NCBI RefSeq assembly: GCF_002379585.1
Contig: NZ_DFUE01000010.1
Span: 143,851 to 207,850 of the forward strand
DNA length: 64,000 nt
Direction of reading: 5' to 3'
From: Pseudomonas sp. UBA4194
Lineage (GTDB): Bacteria; Pseudomonadota; Gammaproteobacteria; Pseudomonadales; Pseudomonadaceae
The translations under genes were made by a program, and so were the position numbers. The notes below the pieces were generated by a model. That model worked only from the letters and a program-made list of their open reading frames with translations, was not told the origin of the DNA and did not search any database. Below are positions 52,409 to 62,800 of the stretch, one piece after another (the stretch's first letter is position 1; every line of letters starts with the position of its first letter).

Positions 52409-53785
52409 TCACCGCTCGTGCAGCGCTTCGGCCCGGGACTTGATAATGGGCTTGAGCAGATAGCTCAGCACGCTTTTCTTGCCAGTGATGATGTCTACCG
52501 ACGCGACCATGCCCGGGATGATCAACAACGGCTTTTCATCCGTCCCCAGGTGGCTTTTGTTGGTGCGCAGCTTGATGACATAGAAGGTGTTCTTCTTGTC
52601 CTCGTCCTGCACGGTGTCCGCACCGATCTGCTCCAGCGTGCCTTCCAACCCACCGTAGATGGTGTAGTCGTAGGCCGTGAACTTGATCATGGCCTTCTGT
52701 CCCGGATGCAGAAACGCGATGTCCTGTGGACGAATCCTGGCTTCCACCAACAAGTTCTCGTCCAGCGGCACGATTTCCACCATGTCGCTGCCAGGCTGGA
52801 TCACGCCGCCGACGGTATTGACCAGCACCTGCTTGACGATGCCGCGCATCGGTGAGGTGACCATGGTGCGGCTCACCCGATCCTCAAGGCCTTTGGCCGT
52901 CGCCTGGGCCTTGGACAGATCGGTACGCGCCTCGTTGAGCTGAGTCAGCGCATCACTGCGAAACTTGCCGCGCGTCTCGTCGATCTTGCGCTGCACTTCG
53001 CCGATGGCGGCCTGGGCCCTGGGAATAGCCAGGGTAGTACCGTCGAGCATGCCCCGGGTTTCCACTTCCGAACGGCGCAGGCGCAGCACTTCGACCGGGG
53101 AAATGGCGCCCTTGGCCACCAGGGGTTCGGACATGCCGATCTCCTGACGCAACAGGTTGAGGCTGTTGCGGTACTGCTCGGCCTTGGAGCTGAACTCGCG
53201 CAGTTCCTGCTGGCGTTGTACCAACTGCTGCTGCAGCCCGCCTATTTCGTCCGCCAATTGCTGACGGCGACTGTTGAACAGTGACTCTTCGTTAGCCGCC
53301 TGGCTGGGCACCGACTTGCGGGCTTCGGCAGTAATCTTCAGCGGGCGATCTTCCACCTCGGCACTCAGGCGCTCGACACGCAGTTCCATCGCCACGCGGT
53401 CGGCTTCCGTCTCACCGACATTGGACGCAAAACGGGTATCGTCCAGACGAATCAGTGGTGCACCGGCTTCGACGATCTGGCCTTCCTTCACATAGATCTG
53501 CGCGACGATACCGCCTTCCAGGTTCTGGATCTTCTGCAGGCGCGACGAAGGAATAGCCTTGCCGTCGCCCTTGGTAACTTCATCGATGACGGCGAAATGC
53601 GCCCAACCCACCAGGAAGACGAAGAACGCGATCACGCCCCAGATGGTCAGCCGGACGATGCGCGGTGCGTCGTCGATCAGCGCCTTCTCGACCTCGGGCA
53701 AGGGCTGCCCGTCGAGCGAGTCGGAACCCTTGAAGTAGCGATAGACGGAATCCTTGAAACCGCCCGAACCGGATTTAAGCAACAC
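52409..53785 (-). CDS. lapC: Type I secretion periplasmic adaptor (LapC-like)
   Basis: 458-residue HlyD-family protein: cytoplasmic N-terminus (1-50), one membrane helix near 50-70 (IWGVIAFFVFLVGWAHFAVI), a lipoyl half near 85-130, a long coiled-coil hairpin (about 140-300) and the closing beta domain with MISF/IKFTAYDY strands near 380. It overlaps lapB by 11 bp and would link LapB to an outer-membrane TolC-type protein (LapE), which is not in this window. The symbol rests on synteny with the lapA-like gene. Confidence 0.88.
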   Translation of the reverse strand: MLLKSGSGGFKDSVYRYFKGSDSLDGQPLPEVEKALIDDAPRIVRLTIWGVIAFFVFLVGWAHFAVIDEVTKGDGKAIPSSRLQKIQNLEGGIVAQIYVKEGQIVEAGAPLIRLDDTRFASNVGETEADRVAMELRVERLSAEVEDRPLKITAEARKSVPSQAANEESLFNSRRQQLADEIGGLQQQLVQRQQELREFSSKAEQYRNSLNLLRQEIGMSEPLVAKGAISPVEVLRLRRSEVETRGMLDGTTLAIPRAQAAIGEVQRKIDETRGKFRSDALTQLNEARTDLSKAQATAKGLEDRVSRTMVTSPMRGIVKQVLVNTVGGVIQPGSDMVEIVPLDENLLVEARIRPQDIAFLHPGQKAMIKFTAYDYTIYGGLEGTLEQIGADTVQDEDKKNTFYVIKLRTNKSHLGTDEKPLLIIPGMVASVDIITGKKSVLSYLLKPIIKSRAEALHER

Positions 53786-55928
53786 TGATCTGCCCCTTCT
53801 TCAGCGCTTCCATGACGGCCGCCTTGGGACCATCGGCAAGAATCTGGCCACGGTCGATCACCAACAAACGGTCGACCAGGCTCAGCAGCGAGGCACGGTG
53901 CGTTACTAGAATCACGGTTTTGCTCTCGATAACGGCTTGCAGACGCGCCTTCAGGCGCTCCTCGCCAGTGTTGTCCATGGCGCTGGTGGGTTCGTCCAAC
54001 AACAAGATGGGCGGATTGAGCAGCAGTGCCCGGGCAAGCGCCACGTTCTGCCGCTGCCCGCCCGACAGGTTGCGCCCGCGCTCACCTACCTGCAGTTCAT
54101 AGCCCTGGGGATGCAACCGAGCGTATTCATGCACGCCCGCCAGCTCGGCAGCCTGCAACACCATTTCGTCGTCGACATAGCGCGCGCCTGACACCAGGTT
54201 GTCACGCAAGGTGCCGGCCAGCAGTTGAATGTCCTGTGGCACGTAGCCAATGTTGTGGCGCAGTTCGCTGACGTCGATCTGGCGTATATCCACGCCGTCC
54301 ACCAGCAGCGAGCCAGCATCTGGCTGATGCAGCCCCACCAACAGCTTGGCCAGCGAACTCTTGCCGGAACCGCTGCGGCCGATGATGCCGATCTTCTCGC
54401 CCGGTCTCACGGTCAGATTGATGCCATGCAAAGCCTGGTTCTGCTGCTCGGGATAAGTGAAGTCGACATTGCGAAATTCCATGGCCCCCTGAAGCACCTG
54501 GCGGCTGAGCGGCCGCTCATCGAAATTGCGCTCCTGCGGCAGCTCCATCATCTGGTCCACCGAAACCATGGTGACCTTGGCTTGCTGATAACGGGTCAAC
54601 AACCCGGACAACTGCGCCAGCGGGCCCAACGCGCGGCCGCTCAGCATATAGCACGCTACCAGGCCACCCATGCTCAGGTTACCGTCGATGATCTGGTAAA
54701 CGCCGAAGATGATCATCGCCACGCCAGCCAGCTGCTGAATCAGCAGGGTGATGTTCATGGCCAGGCTGGATAGGGTCTTGACCCGCAATTCCAGGCGGCT
54801 GAGCGTACCAATGGTCTGCTCCCACTGATACTGGCGCTCACTCTCGGCATTGTTGACCTTCACACCGTCAAGGCCACCCAGGGTTTCGATCAGGCTCGAC
54901 TGGCGCTCGGCGCCCAGCGCCATGGTGCGCTCCAGCGTCTGGGTCAGGGGTTTCTGCAGGAAGTGTCCGATACCCAGTGCCAACGGGAAGGCAATCACTG
55001 GAATCCACACCAGATGCCCGCCCAACAGGGCAATCACCGCCAGAATCAAGATGGTGAACGGCAGGTCGATCAGACTGGTGAGGGTCAACGACGTGAGAAA
55101 ATCACGCATGCCCTGGAATTCATGGATGTTCTGAGCATAGCTGCCGACCCGCGCCGGGCGGCTCTTCATGGACATGCCGACGATACGCTCGAACAACGTT
55201 GCCGAAATGATCAGGTCGGTCTTCTTGCCAGCCAGATCCAGGCACAGGCTGCGCATGCCCTTGAGCAACAGGTCAAACAGGTAGGCACCACAGATACCCA
55301 CCGCCAGCACCCAGAGCGTAGCGGTGGCCTGATTGGGCACTACCCGGTCGTACACGTTCATCACGAACAAGGGCGCAGCCAGGGCGATCAGGTTGATGAC
55401 CAGGCTGGCGGCAATGGCGTCCGCGTACAGCCAACGGGAACGCTTCAAGGTGTCGCGGAACCAGGATTTGGCACGCGGGATCATCGATCCGTTGGTAACG
55501 TCGAATTTGTGCTGGGGCTGGGCGAAGAACACCTTGCCAGCGTAATCCTGGGTGAGGATGTCGCGTGCGACACGCACCTCGCCGCCGTCGCTCTCACTGA
55601 GCAGCAGGCGCGCGGTATCACCTTCCCAACCCAGCAGCACGGCGCAGCGGGCGTCCTTGAGAATCAACATGGCCGGCAATGCAATGGCCGGAATGGTCTC
55701 CAGCTTTCGCTGCAATACCCGCCCTTGCAAACCTGCTCGCGCGGCCGCCCGCGGCAGCAGGTCAGTCGTCAGACGCTGCGCAGGCAGTGGCAGGCCGGTG
55801 GTCAGCATGGCCCGACTGGCGGGCTTGTGGTGCAGTGAGCACAGTGTCAGCAGCCCATCGAGCAGCGGATCGTCGTGCTGGGCCCGCGGATCCTGGCTGA
55901 GTTGTACCGAAGTTAATTCCGAATCCAC
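53775..55928 (-). CDS. lapB: Type I secretion ABC transporter with C39-like domain (LapB-like)
   Basis: 717-residue inner-membrane exporter ATPase. The N-terminal peptidase-C39-like domain (about 20-145) lacks the catalytic Cys (DPLLDGLLTLCSLHH), as in adhesin exporters that do not cleave a leader. Six membrane helices lie at about 165-440. The ATPase has Walker A GRSGSGKSS (about 514), the LSGGQRQNVALARALL signature (about 623) and ILLLDEPTSAMD. It is divergent from the lapA-like adhesin and coupled to lapC, matching Lap export of a giant adhesin to the outer membrane. Confidence 0.9.
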   Translation of the reverse strand: MDSELTSVQLSQDPRAQHDDPLLDGLLTLCSLHHKPASRAMLTTGLPLPAQRLTTDLLPRAAARAGLQGRVLQRKLETIPAIALPAMLILKDARCAVLLGWEGDTARLLLSESDGGEVRVARDILTQDYAGKVFFAQPQHKFDVTNGSMIPRAKSWFRDTLKRSRWLYADAIAASLVINLIALAAPLFVMNVYDRVVPNQATATLWVLAVGICGAYLFDLLLKGMRSLCLDLAGKKTDLIISATLFERIVGMSMKSRPARVGSYAQNIHEFQGMRDFLTSLTLTSLIDLPFTILILAVIALLGGHLVWIPVIAFPLALGIGHFLQKPLTQTLERTMALGAERQSSLIETLGGLDGVKVNNAESERQYQWEQTIGTLSRLELRVKTLSSLAMNITLLIQQLAGVAMIIFGVYQIIDGNLSMGGLVACYMLSGRALGPLAQLSGLLTRYQQAKVTMVSVDQMMELPQERNFDERPLSRQVLQGAMEFRNVDFTYPEQQNQALHGINLTVRPGEKIGIIGRSGSGKSSLAKLLVGLHQPDAGSLLVDGVDIRQIDVSELRHNIGYVPQDIQLLAGTLRDNLVSGARYVDDEMVLQAAELAGVHEYARLHPQGYELQVGERGRNLSGGQRQNVALARALLLNPPILLLDEPTSAMDNTGEERLKARLQAVIESKTVILVTHRASLLSLVDRLLVIDRGQILADGPKAAVMEALKKGQISVA

Positions 55929-56830
55929 GCTGACACTCTCTTATCACTCATTGAACACCTCGATTCCGTCAAGAATCAGTTCATTACGCCCGTTCCAGCG
56001 GCGTTTTGGTTGCTTTTGCACAACGGATGCCAGACGCCCTGTCCGGTGATGGCTTTTTCATAGCAGCCGCTGAACGGCACTTTTTTGCCCCTCAAGCGTC
56101 GAAGCGTTTAAAAAGTGTTTCAATAATGAATCACTTTTCTCTTCATCCTGAATTCATCGCCAACGATCAGGCATACGGTGCAAAAGTTTCGTCACTTACT
56201 CGTCGTCTTGTAATTTTCTGAATGGCAACAACGAGTTGGCTGCTGGCATAACATCTCATTATAAAAAAACAGCTTCTTATCGTAAAACCGCCTCCTTAAC
56301 GACAGGCGTTTCGAGACAACTTAGTAGACGCACTCGCCTACCTACCCGTCACTGCCGCTGCATTGCCTGCGGCCCTGGTCCGAGCCCAATCGCAGCGCCA
56401 CGCAAATTCGCTCTGGTCGAACCGTCGATACCGCCGAAGCCCCCGCCCTGAAGCCATTGGCAGATTTCATGCTTTCCTCAGCGCACCAGAATATGGCGTT
56501 CTGACCCGGTGCAGATTCAAGCCGCGCTCATGCGCTTCAAGCGACACTTTTTGTCACCCTGTGCGCCCAGAAACGTCATCTCGACAGCGTCTGCGTGCGC
56601 CAACAAAGACATTTATCTTACAGCGTAAATATCAATGTGACATTACGCATTGGATTGTTTAGGATGGCGCCCAATAGGTCAATACTTTGTCATAATCTTC
56701 ATTTTTCGCCTATTTAGACAAAACATTGGCGCCAAACTTATAGCAAACAATGACGTGTTTGTTGCCTGAGACCTCTTCAACGAGCGTCCTTGAAACGAAT
56801 GCCAATTAAACGGCTACCCCGGAGATCTCC
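55929..56830. other. Divergent control region between lapB and the adhesin
   Basis: 902 bp without a gene. It is AT-rich in 56100-56320 and 56600-56760. A perfect 10-bp palindrome TTGGCGCCAA lies at 56726-56735, and CATAAT at 56691 could be a -10, but the -35 is poor. The length suggests regulation by several factors. No FleQ or sigma-54 match that I can defend. Confidence 0.5.
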
Positions 56831-59800
56831 ATGAGCAGCGTTATTGCAATCGTCAAAAGCATTGTTGGTCAGGTGTTTGCGGTATCCCCCGAGGGTGTCC
56901 GCCGCCTGATCATCGAGGGAGATCGGCTGTTCGCCGGGGAGCAGGTGATTACCGGGCCGCAAGCTGCCGTATCGCTGGAGCTGGCCGATGGCCGAATCAT
57001 CGACCTGGGCCGGGACAGCCAATGGTCCGCCAATACACCGGATGCCTCGATCGACCTGAGCGAAGCCACTGCCCAGGCGGCGCCGTCGGTGGCTGAGCTG
57101 CAGCAGGCCATCGCTGCCGGCGCCGACCCCACGCTGGACCTCGAAGCCACGGCAGCAGGCAACACCGCAGCCGGCGCGGGCGGTGAGGCCGGAGGCAGCC
57201 ATAGTTTCGTTCTGCTCAGCGAGACTGCCGACTCCGTCGATCCTACCGTGGGGTTTGCTACCGAGGGGCTGGGTGGCCAGGCTGCGCTGGCGTTCCTGCG
57301 GGTTGACGGTGATCTGGACACTGTTCTCGCGGATGATCTGCCGGCCGTCGATCCGACCCCGGATCCCGACCCTACGCCGAACCCCGACCCCATTCCAGAT
57401 CCTGACCCTGCGCCCGGTCCTGACCCCATTCCAGATCCTGATCCAACACCTGGTCCTGACCCCATCCCGGATCCCGATCCAACGCCGAATCCCGATCCCA
57501 CTCCAGATCCCGATCCGACGCCCGGCATCAATGATCAGCCGACTCTGACCAACCCGGATACCGCCGTGGGCGACGAGGATCAGGTCATCACCGGCAACGT
57601 GCTGGACAATGACTCCGATGCCGACGACGCACTGACCGTGGCCAGCTTCACCGTGGCCGGGTTAACCGGAACATTTACCGCAGGCCAGGCGGCGACCATC
57701 GTCGGTGTCGGCACGTTGGTGATCAACAGCAACGGCAGTTTCGTCTTCACCCCGGTGGCCGACTACAACGGTACGGTGCCCACCGCGACCTACACCACCA
57801 ACACCGGCGCCAGCGACACCCTCGACATAACCGTCAATCCGGTCGACGACCCCAGCCTGTTGATTGCCGATACCAACACCACCCTGGAAGACACCCCGCT
57901 GAGCGGCAATGTTCTGGCCAACGATACCGACGTGGACAACCTGTTATCGGTAGCCAGTTTCACCGTCAACGGTGTTCAGTACGCCGCAGGTGCCACGGCA
58001 ACCATCACCGCAGCCTCGGCCACTGGGCCGGTGACTGCCGGCACGCTGACCATGGCCTCGACCGGCGAGTACATCTTCATCCCCGCTCGCGACTGGAACG
58101 GTGCCGTCCCTACGGTCACCTACACCACCAACACGGGGTCTTCGACGAGCCTGGACATCAACGTCACCCCTGTCGATGACCCGACCATCCCGCAACCGGA
58201 CTTCGCCACCACCAACGAAGACACCCCGCTGAGCGGCAACGTTCTGGCCAACGACACCGACGTCGACAGCCTGATCTCGGTGGCCAGCTACACGGTGAAC
58301 GGCGTGCAGTATGCCGCCGGCGCCACCGCTGTGATCACCGCCGAAACCGTCAACGGCACCGTGACCGTTGGCACCTTCACCCTCGCCGAAACAGGCGAAT
58401 ACCTGTTCTTCCCTGCCCAGGACTGGAACGGGGCCGTGCCTCAGGTCACCTACTTCACCAACACCGGTGTGTTCGAGCTGCTGAATATCACCGTCACGCC
58501 GGTCGACGATTTCAGCGTCAACCTGCCGGACGCCAAGTCGACCAACGAAAACACCCCGGTCACCGGCAATGTGCTCGCCAACGACAGCGATGTGGATAAC
58601 TTGCTGGCCGTGGCGAGCTTCACCGTGAACGGGGCTTCGTTTACGGCCGGCAGCACTGCGACGATCACTACTGTCATCAACGGCGCGACCGTTACCGTTG
58701 GCACATTGAGCATCGCCACCACGGGCGAGTACCTGTTCGTGCCGGCTCAAGGCTACGTCGGCGCCGTACCGACCGTCGCCTACACCAACGACAATGGGTC
58801 GTTCAGCTTCCTGAACCTGACCGTTACCAGCACCAACGCTGATACCAACACCACGGCCGAAGACAACGCCGTGACTGGTAACGTCTTGGCTAACGATAGC
58901 GATGTCAGCACCGTGCTTTCGGTGGATACCTTCACCGTCAACGGCACCAGCTACGCCGCAGGCACCACCGCCAATATCACTGCCGGCAACGTCAATGTCG
59001 GTACACTGACTATGGCTTCCACTGGCGAGTATCTCTTCACGCCAGCGCAGAACTGGAATGGCTCGGTACCGGCAGTCACCTACACCACCAACACCGGTAC
59101 CAGCAGCACGCTCTCGCTGACCGTTACCGCTGTCGACGATCAAACGATTCCACAGGGCGACACGGCCACCACCAACGAAGACACCCCGGTGACCGGCAAC
59201 GTTTTGGCCAACGACACCGATGTCGACAGCCTGATTTCGGTCGCCAGCTACACCGTCAACGGTGTTCAGTACGCCGCTGGCACGACTGCCGTAATCACCG
59301 CCGAAACCGTTAACGGTACCGTCAACGTCGGCACTTTCACCCTGGCTGAAACGGGCGAATACCTGTTCCGTCCTGCTCAGGACTGGAACGGCGCAGTTCC
59401 CCAGGTGACCTACACCACCAATACGGGTGTGTTCGAATTCCTGAAGATCGAAGTCACCCCTGTGGATGATTTCAGCGTCAACCTGCCAGACGCCAAGTCG
59501 ACCAACGAAAACACCCCGGTCACCGGCAATGTGCTCGCCAACGATAGCGATGTGGATAACTTGCTGTCCGTTGCCAGCTTCACGGTCAACGATACCCAGT
59601 ACGCCGTCGGTACCACCGCGACCATCACCACCGTCATCAACGGTGCGACCGTCAACGTCGGAACGCTGAGCATCGCCACCACGGGCGAGTACCTGTTCGT
59701 GCCGGCTCAAGGCTACGTCGGCGCCGTACCGACCGTCGCCTACACCAACGACAATGGGTCGTTCAGCTTCCTGAACCTGACCGTTACCAGCACCAACGCC

Positions 59801-62800
59801 GACAGCAACACCACGGCCGAAGACAACGCCGTGACCGGCAACGTATTAGCCAATGACAGCGATGTCAGCACCGTATTGACCGTGGAAACTTTCACCGTCA
59901 ACGGCACCACCTACGCGGCAGGCACTACCGCCAATATCACTGCCGGCAACGTCAATGTCGGCACACTGACTATGGCTTCTACTGGTGAGTACCTCTTCAC
60001 GCCAGCGCAGAACTGGAACGGCTCGGTACCGGCAGTCACCTACACCACCAACACCGGTACCAGCAGCACGCTCTCGCTGACGGTTACGCCGGTGGATGAC
60101 CAGACCATTCCGCAGGGCGACACTGCGACCACCAACGAAGACACCCCGGTCACCGGAAACGTCCTGGCCAACGACACTGATGTCGACAGCCTGATCTCGG
60201 TGGCCAGCTATACCGTCAACGGTGTTCAGTACGCTGCTGGCACGACTGCCGTAATCACCGCCGAAACCGTCAACGGTACCGTCAACGTCGGCACCTTCAC
60301 CTTGGCCGAAACCGGCGAATACCTGTTCCTCCCTGCTCAGGACTGGAACGGCGCTGTCCCTCAGGTCACCTACACCACCAATACGGGTGTGTTCGAATTC
60401 CTGAAGATCGAAGTCACCCCTGTGGACGACTTCAGCGTCAACCTGCCGGACGCCAAGTCGACCAACGAGAACACCCCGGTCACCGGCAACGTGCTCGCCA
60501 ACGACAGCGATGTGGATAACTTGCTGTCGGTCGCCAGCTTCACGGTTGATGGCGCTTCCTTCGCGGCTGGCACCACCGCCACTATTACTACACTGGTGAA
60601 TGGCGCCACGGTGAACGTCGGTACATTGAGTATCGCGTCCACGGGCGAGTACTTGTTCGTGCCGGCTCAAGGCTACGTCGGCGCAGTCCCAACCGTGGCC
60701 TACACCAACGACAACGGCTCGTTCAGCTTCTTGAATCTGACCGTTACAAGCACCAACGCTGATACCAACACCACGGCTGAAGACAACGCCGTGACCGGCA
60801 ACGTGCTGGCCAACGACAGCGATGTCAGCACCGTATTGACCGTGGAGACCTTCACCGTCAACGGCACCAGCTACGCGGCAGGCACCACCGCCAATATCAC
60901 TGCCGGCAACGTCAATGTCGGCACGCTGACTATGGCTTCCACTGGCGAGTATCTCTTCACTCCGGCGCAGAACTGGAATGGTTCGGTACCGGCAGTCACC
61001 TACACCACCAACACCGGTACCAGCAGCACGCTCTCGCTGACCGTTACCGCTGTCGACGATAAAACGGTACCGTTGGGCGACACTGCCACCACCAACGAAG
61101 ACACCCCGGTAACCGGCAACGTTTTGGCCAACGACACCGATGTCGACAGCCTGATTTCGGTGGCCAGCTACACCGTCAACGGCGTGCAGTACGCTGCTGG
61201 CACGACTGCCGTGATCACTACAGAAACCGTTAACGGCACCGTCAACGTCGGCACCTTCACCCTGGCCGAAACCGGTGAATACCTGTTCCGTCCTGCCCAG
61301 GACTGGAACGGCGCTGTACCTCAGGTGACCTACACCACCAACACCGGTGTGTTCGAATTCCTGAAGATCGAAGTCACCCCTGTGGATGATTTCAGCGTCA
61401 ACCTGCCAGACGCCAAGTCGACCAACGAGAACACCCCGGTCACCGGCAACGTCCTGGCCAACGACAGCGATGTGGATAACTTGCTGTCGGTCGCCAGCTT
61501 CACGGTTGATGGCGCATCCTTCGCGGCTGGTACCACCGCCACCATTACTACACTGGTGAATGGCGCCACGGTGAACGTCGGTACATTGAGTATCGCGACC
61601 ACGGGCGAGTACTTGTTCGTGCCGGCTCAAGGCTACGTCGGCGCAGTCCCAACCGTGGCCTACACCAACGACAACGGCTCGTTCAGCTTCTTGAATCTGA
61701 CCGTTACCAGCACCAACGCTGATACCAACACCACGGCTGAAGACAACGCCGTGACCGGCAACGTGCTGGCTAACGATAGCGATGTCAGCACCGTATTGAC
61801 CGTGGAAACCTTCACCGTCAACGGCACTGACTATGCCGCTGGTAGCACCGCCAACGTCACCACGACTGTTGGCAACACCACCGTCAACGTCGGCACCCTG
61901 CTCGTCGCCTCGACCGGTGAATACCTGTTCACCCCAGCGCTTAACTGGAATGGCTCGGTCCCAGCGGTCACCTACACGACCAACACTGGCACCAGCAGTA
62001 CCTTGTCCCTGACCGTTACCGCTGTCGACGATAAAACGGTACCGTTGGGCGACACCGCCACTACCAACGAAGACACCCCGGTAACCGGCAACGTTTTGGC
62101 CAACGACACTGATGTCGACAGTCTGATCTCGGTAGCCAGCTACACCGTCAACGGTGTTCAGTACGCTGCTGGCACCACGGCCGTAATCACTGCCGAGACC
62201 GTCAACGGCACCGTCAACGTCGGCACCTTCACCCTGGCCGAAACGGGCGAATACCTGTTCCGCCCTGCTCAGGACTGGAACGGCGCTGTCCCTCAGGTCA
62301 CCTACACCACTAATACGGGTGTGTTCGAATTCCTGAAGATCGAAGTCACCCCCGTGGATGACTTCAGCGTCAACCTGCCGGACGCCAAGTCGACCAACGA
62401 AAACACCCCTGTCACCGGCAACGTCCTGGCCAACGACAGCGATGTGGATAACTTGCTGTCGGTTGCCAGCTTCACGGTCAACGACACGCAATACGCCGTC
62501 GGCACCACTGCAACCATCACCACCGTGATAAACGGCGCGACCGTCAATGTCGGCACGCTGAGCATCGCCACTACCGGCGAATACCTGTTCGTCCCTGAAC
62601 AAGGCTACGTCGGCGCCGTACCGACCGTGGCCTACACCAACGACAACGGCTCGTTCAGCTTCTTGAATCTGACCGTTACCAGCACCAACGCTGATACCAA
62701 CACCACGGCTGAAGACAACGCCGTGACCGGCAACGTGCTGGCTAACGATAGCGATGTCAGCACCGTATTGACCGTAGAAACCTTTACCGTCAACGGCACT

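Noticed and set aside
57346..57530. CRISPR-like short periodicity
   Set aside because: The period comes from a Pro-Asp coding repeat inside the adhesin frame; no spacers.
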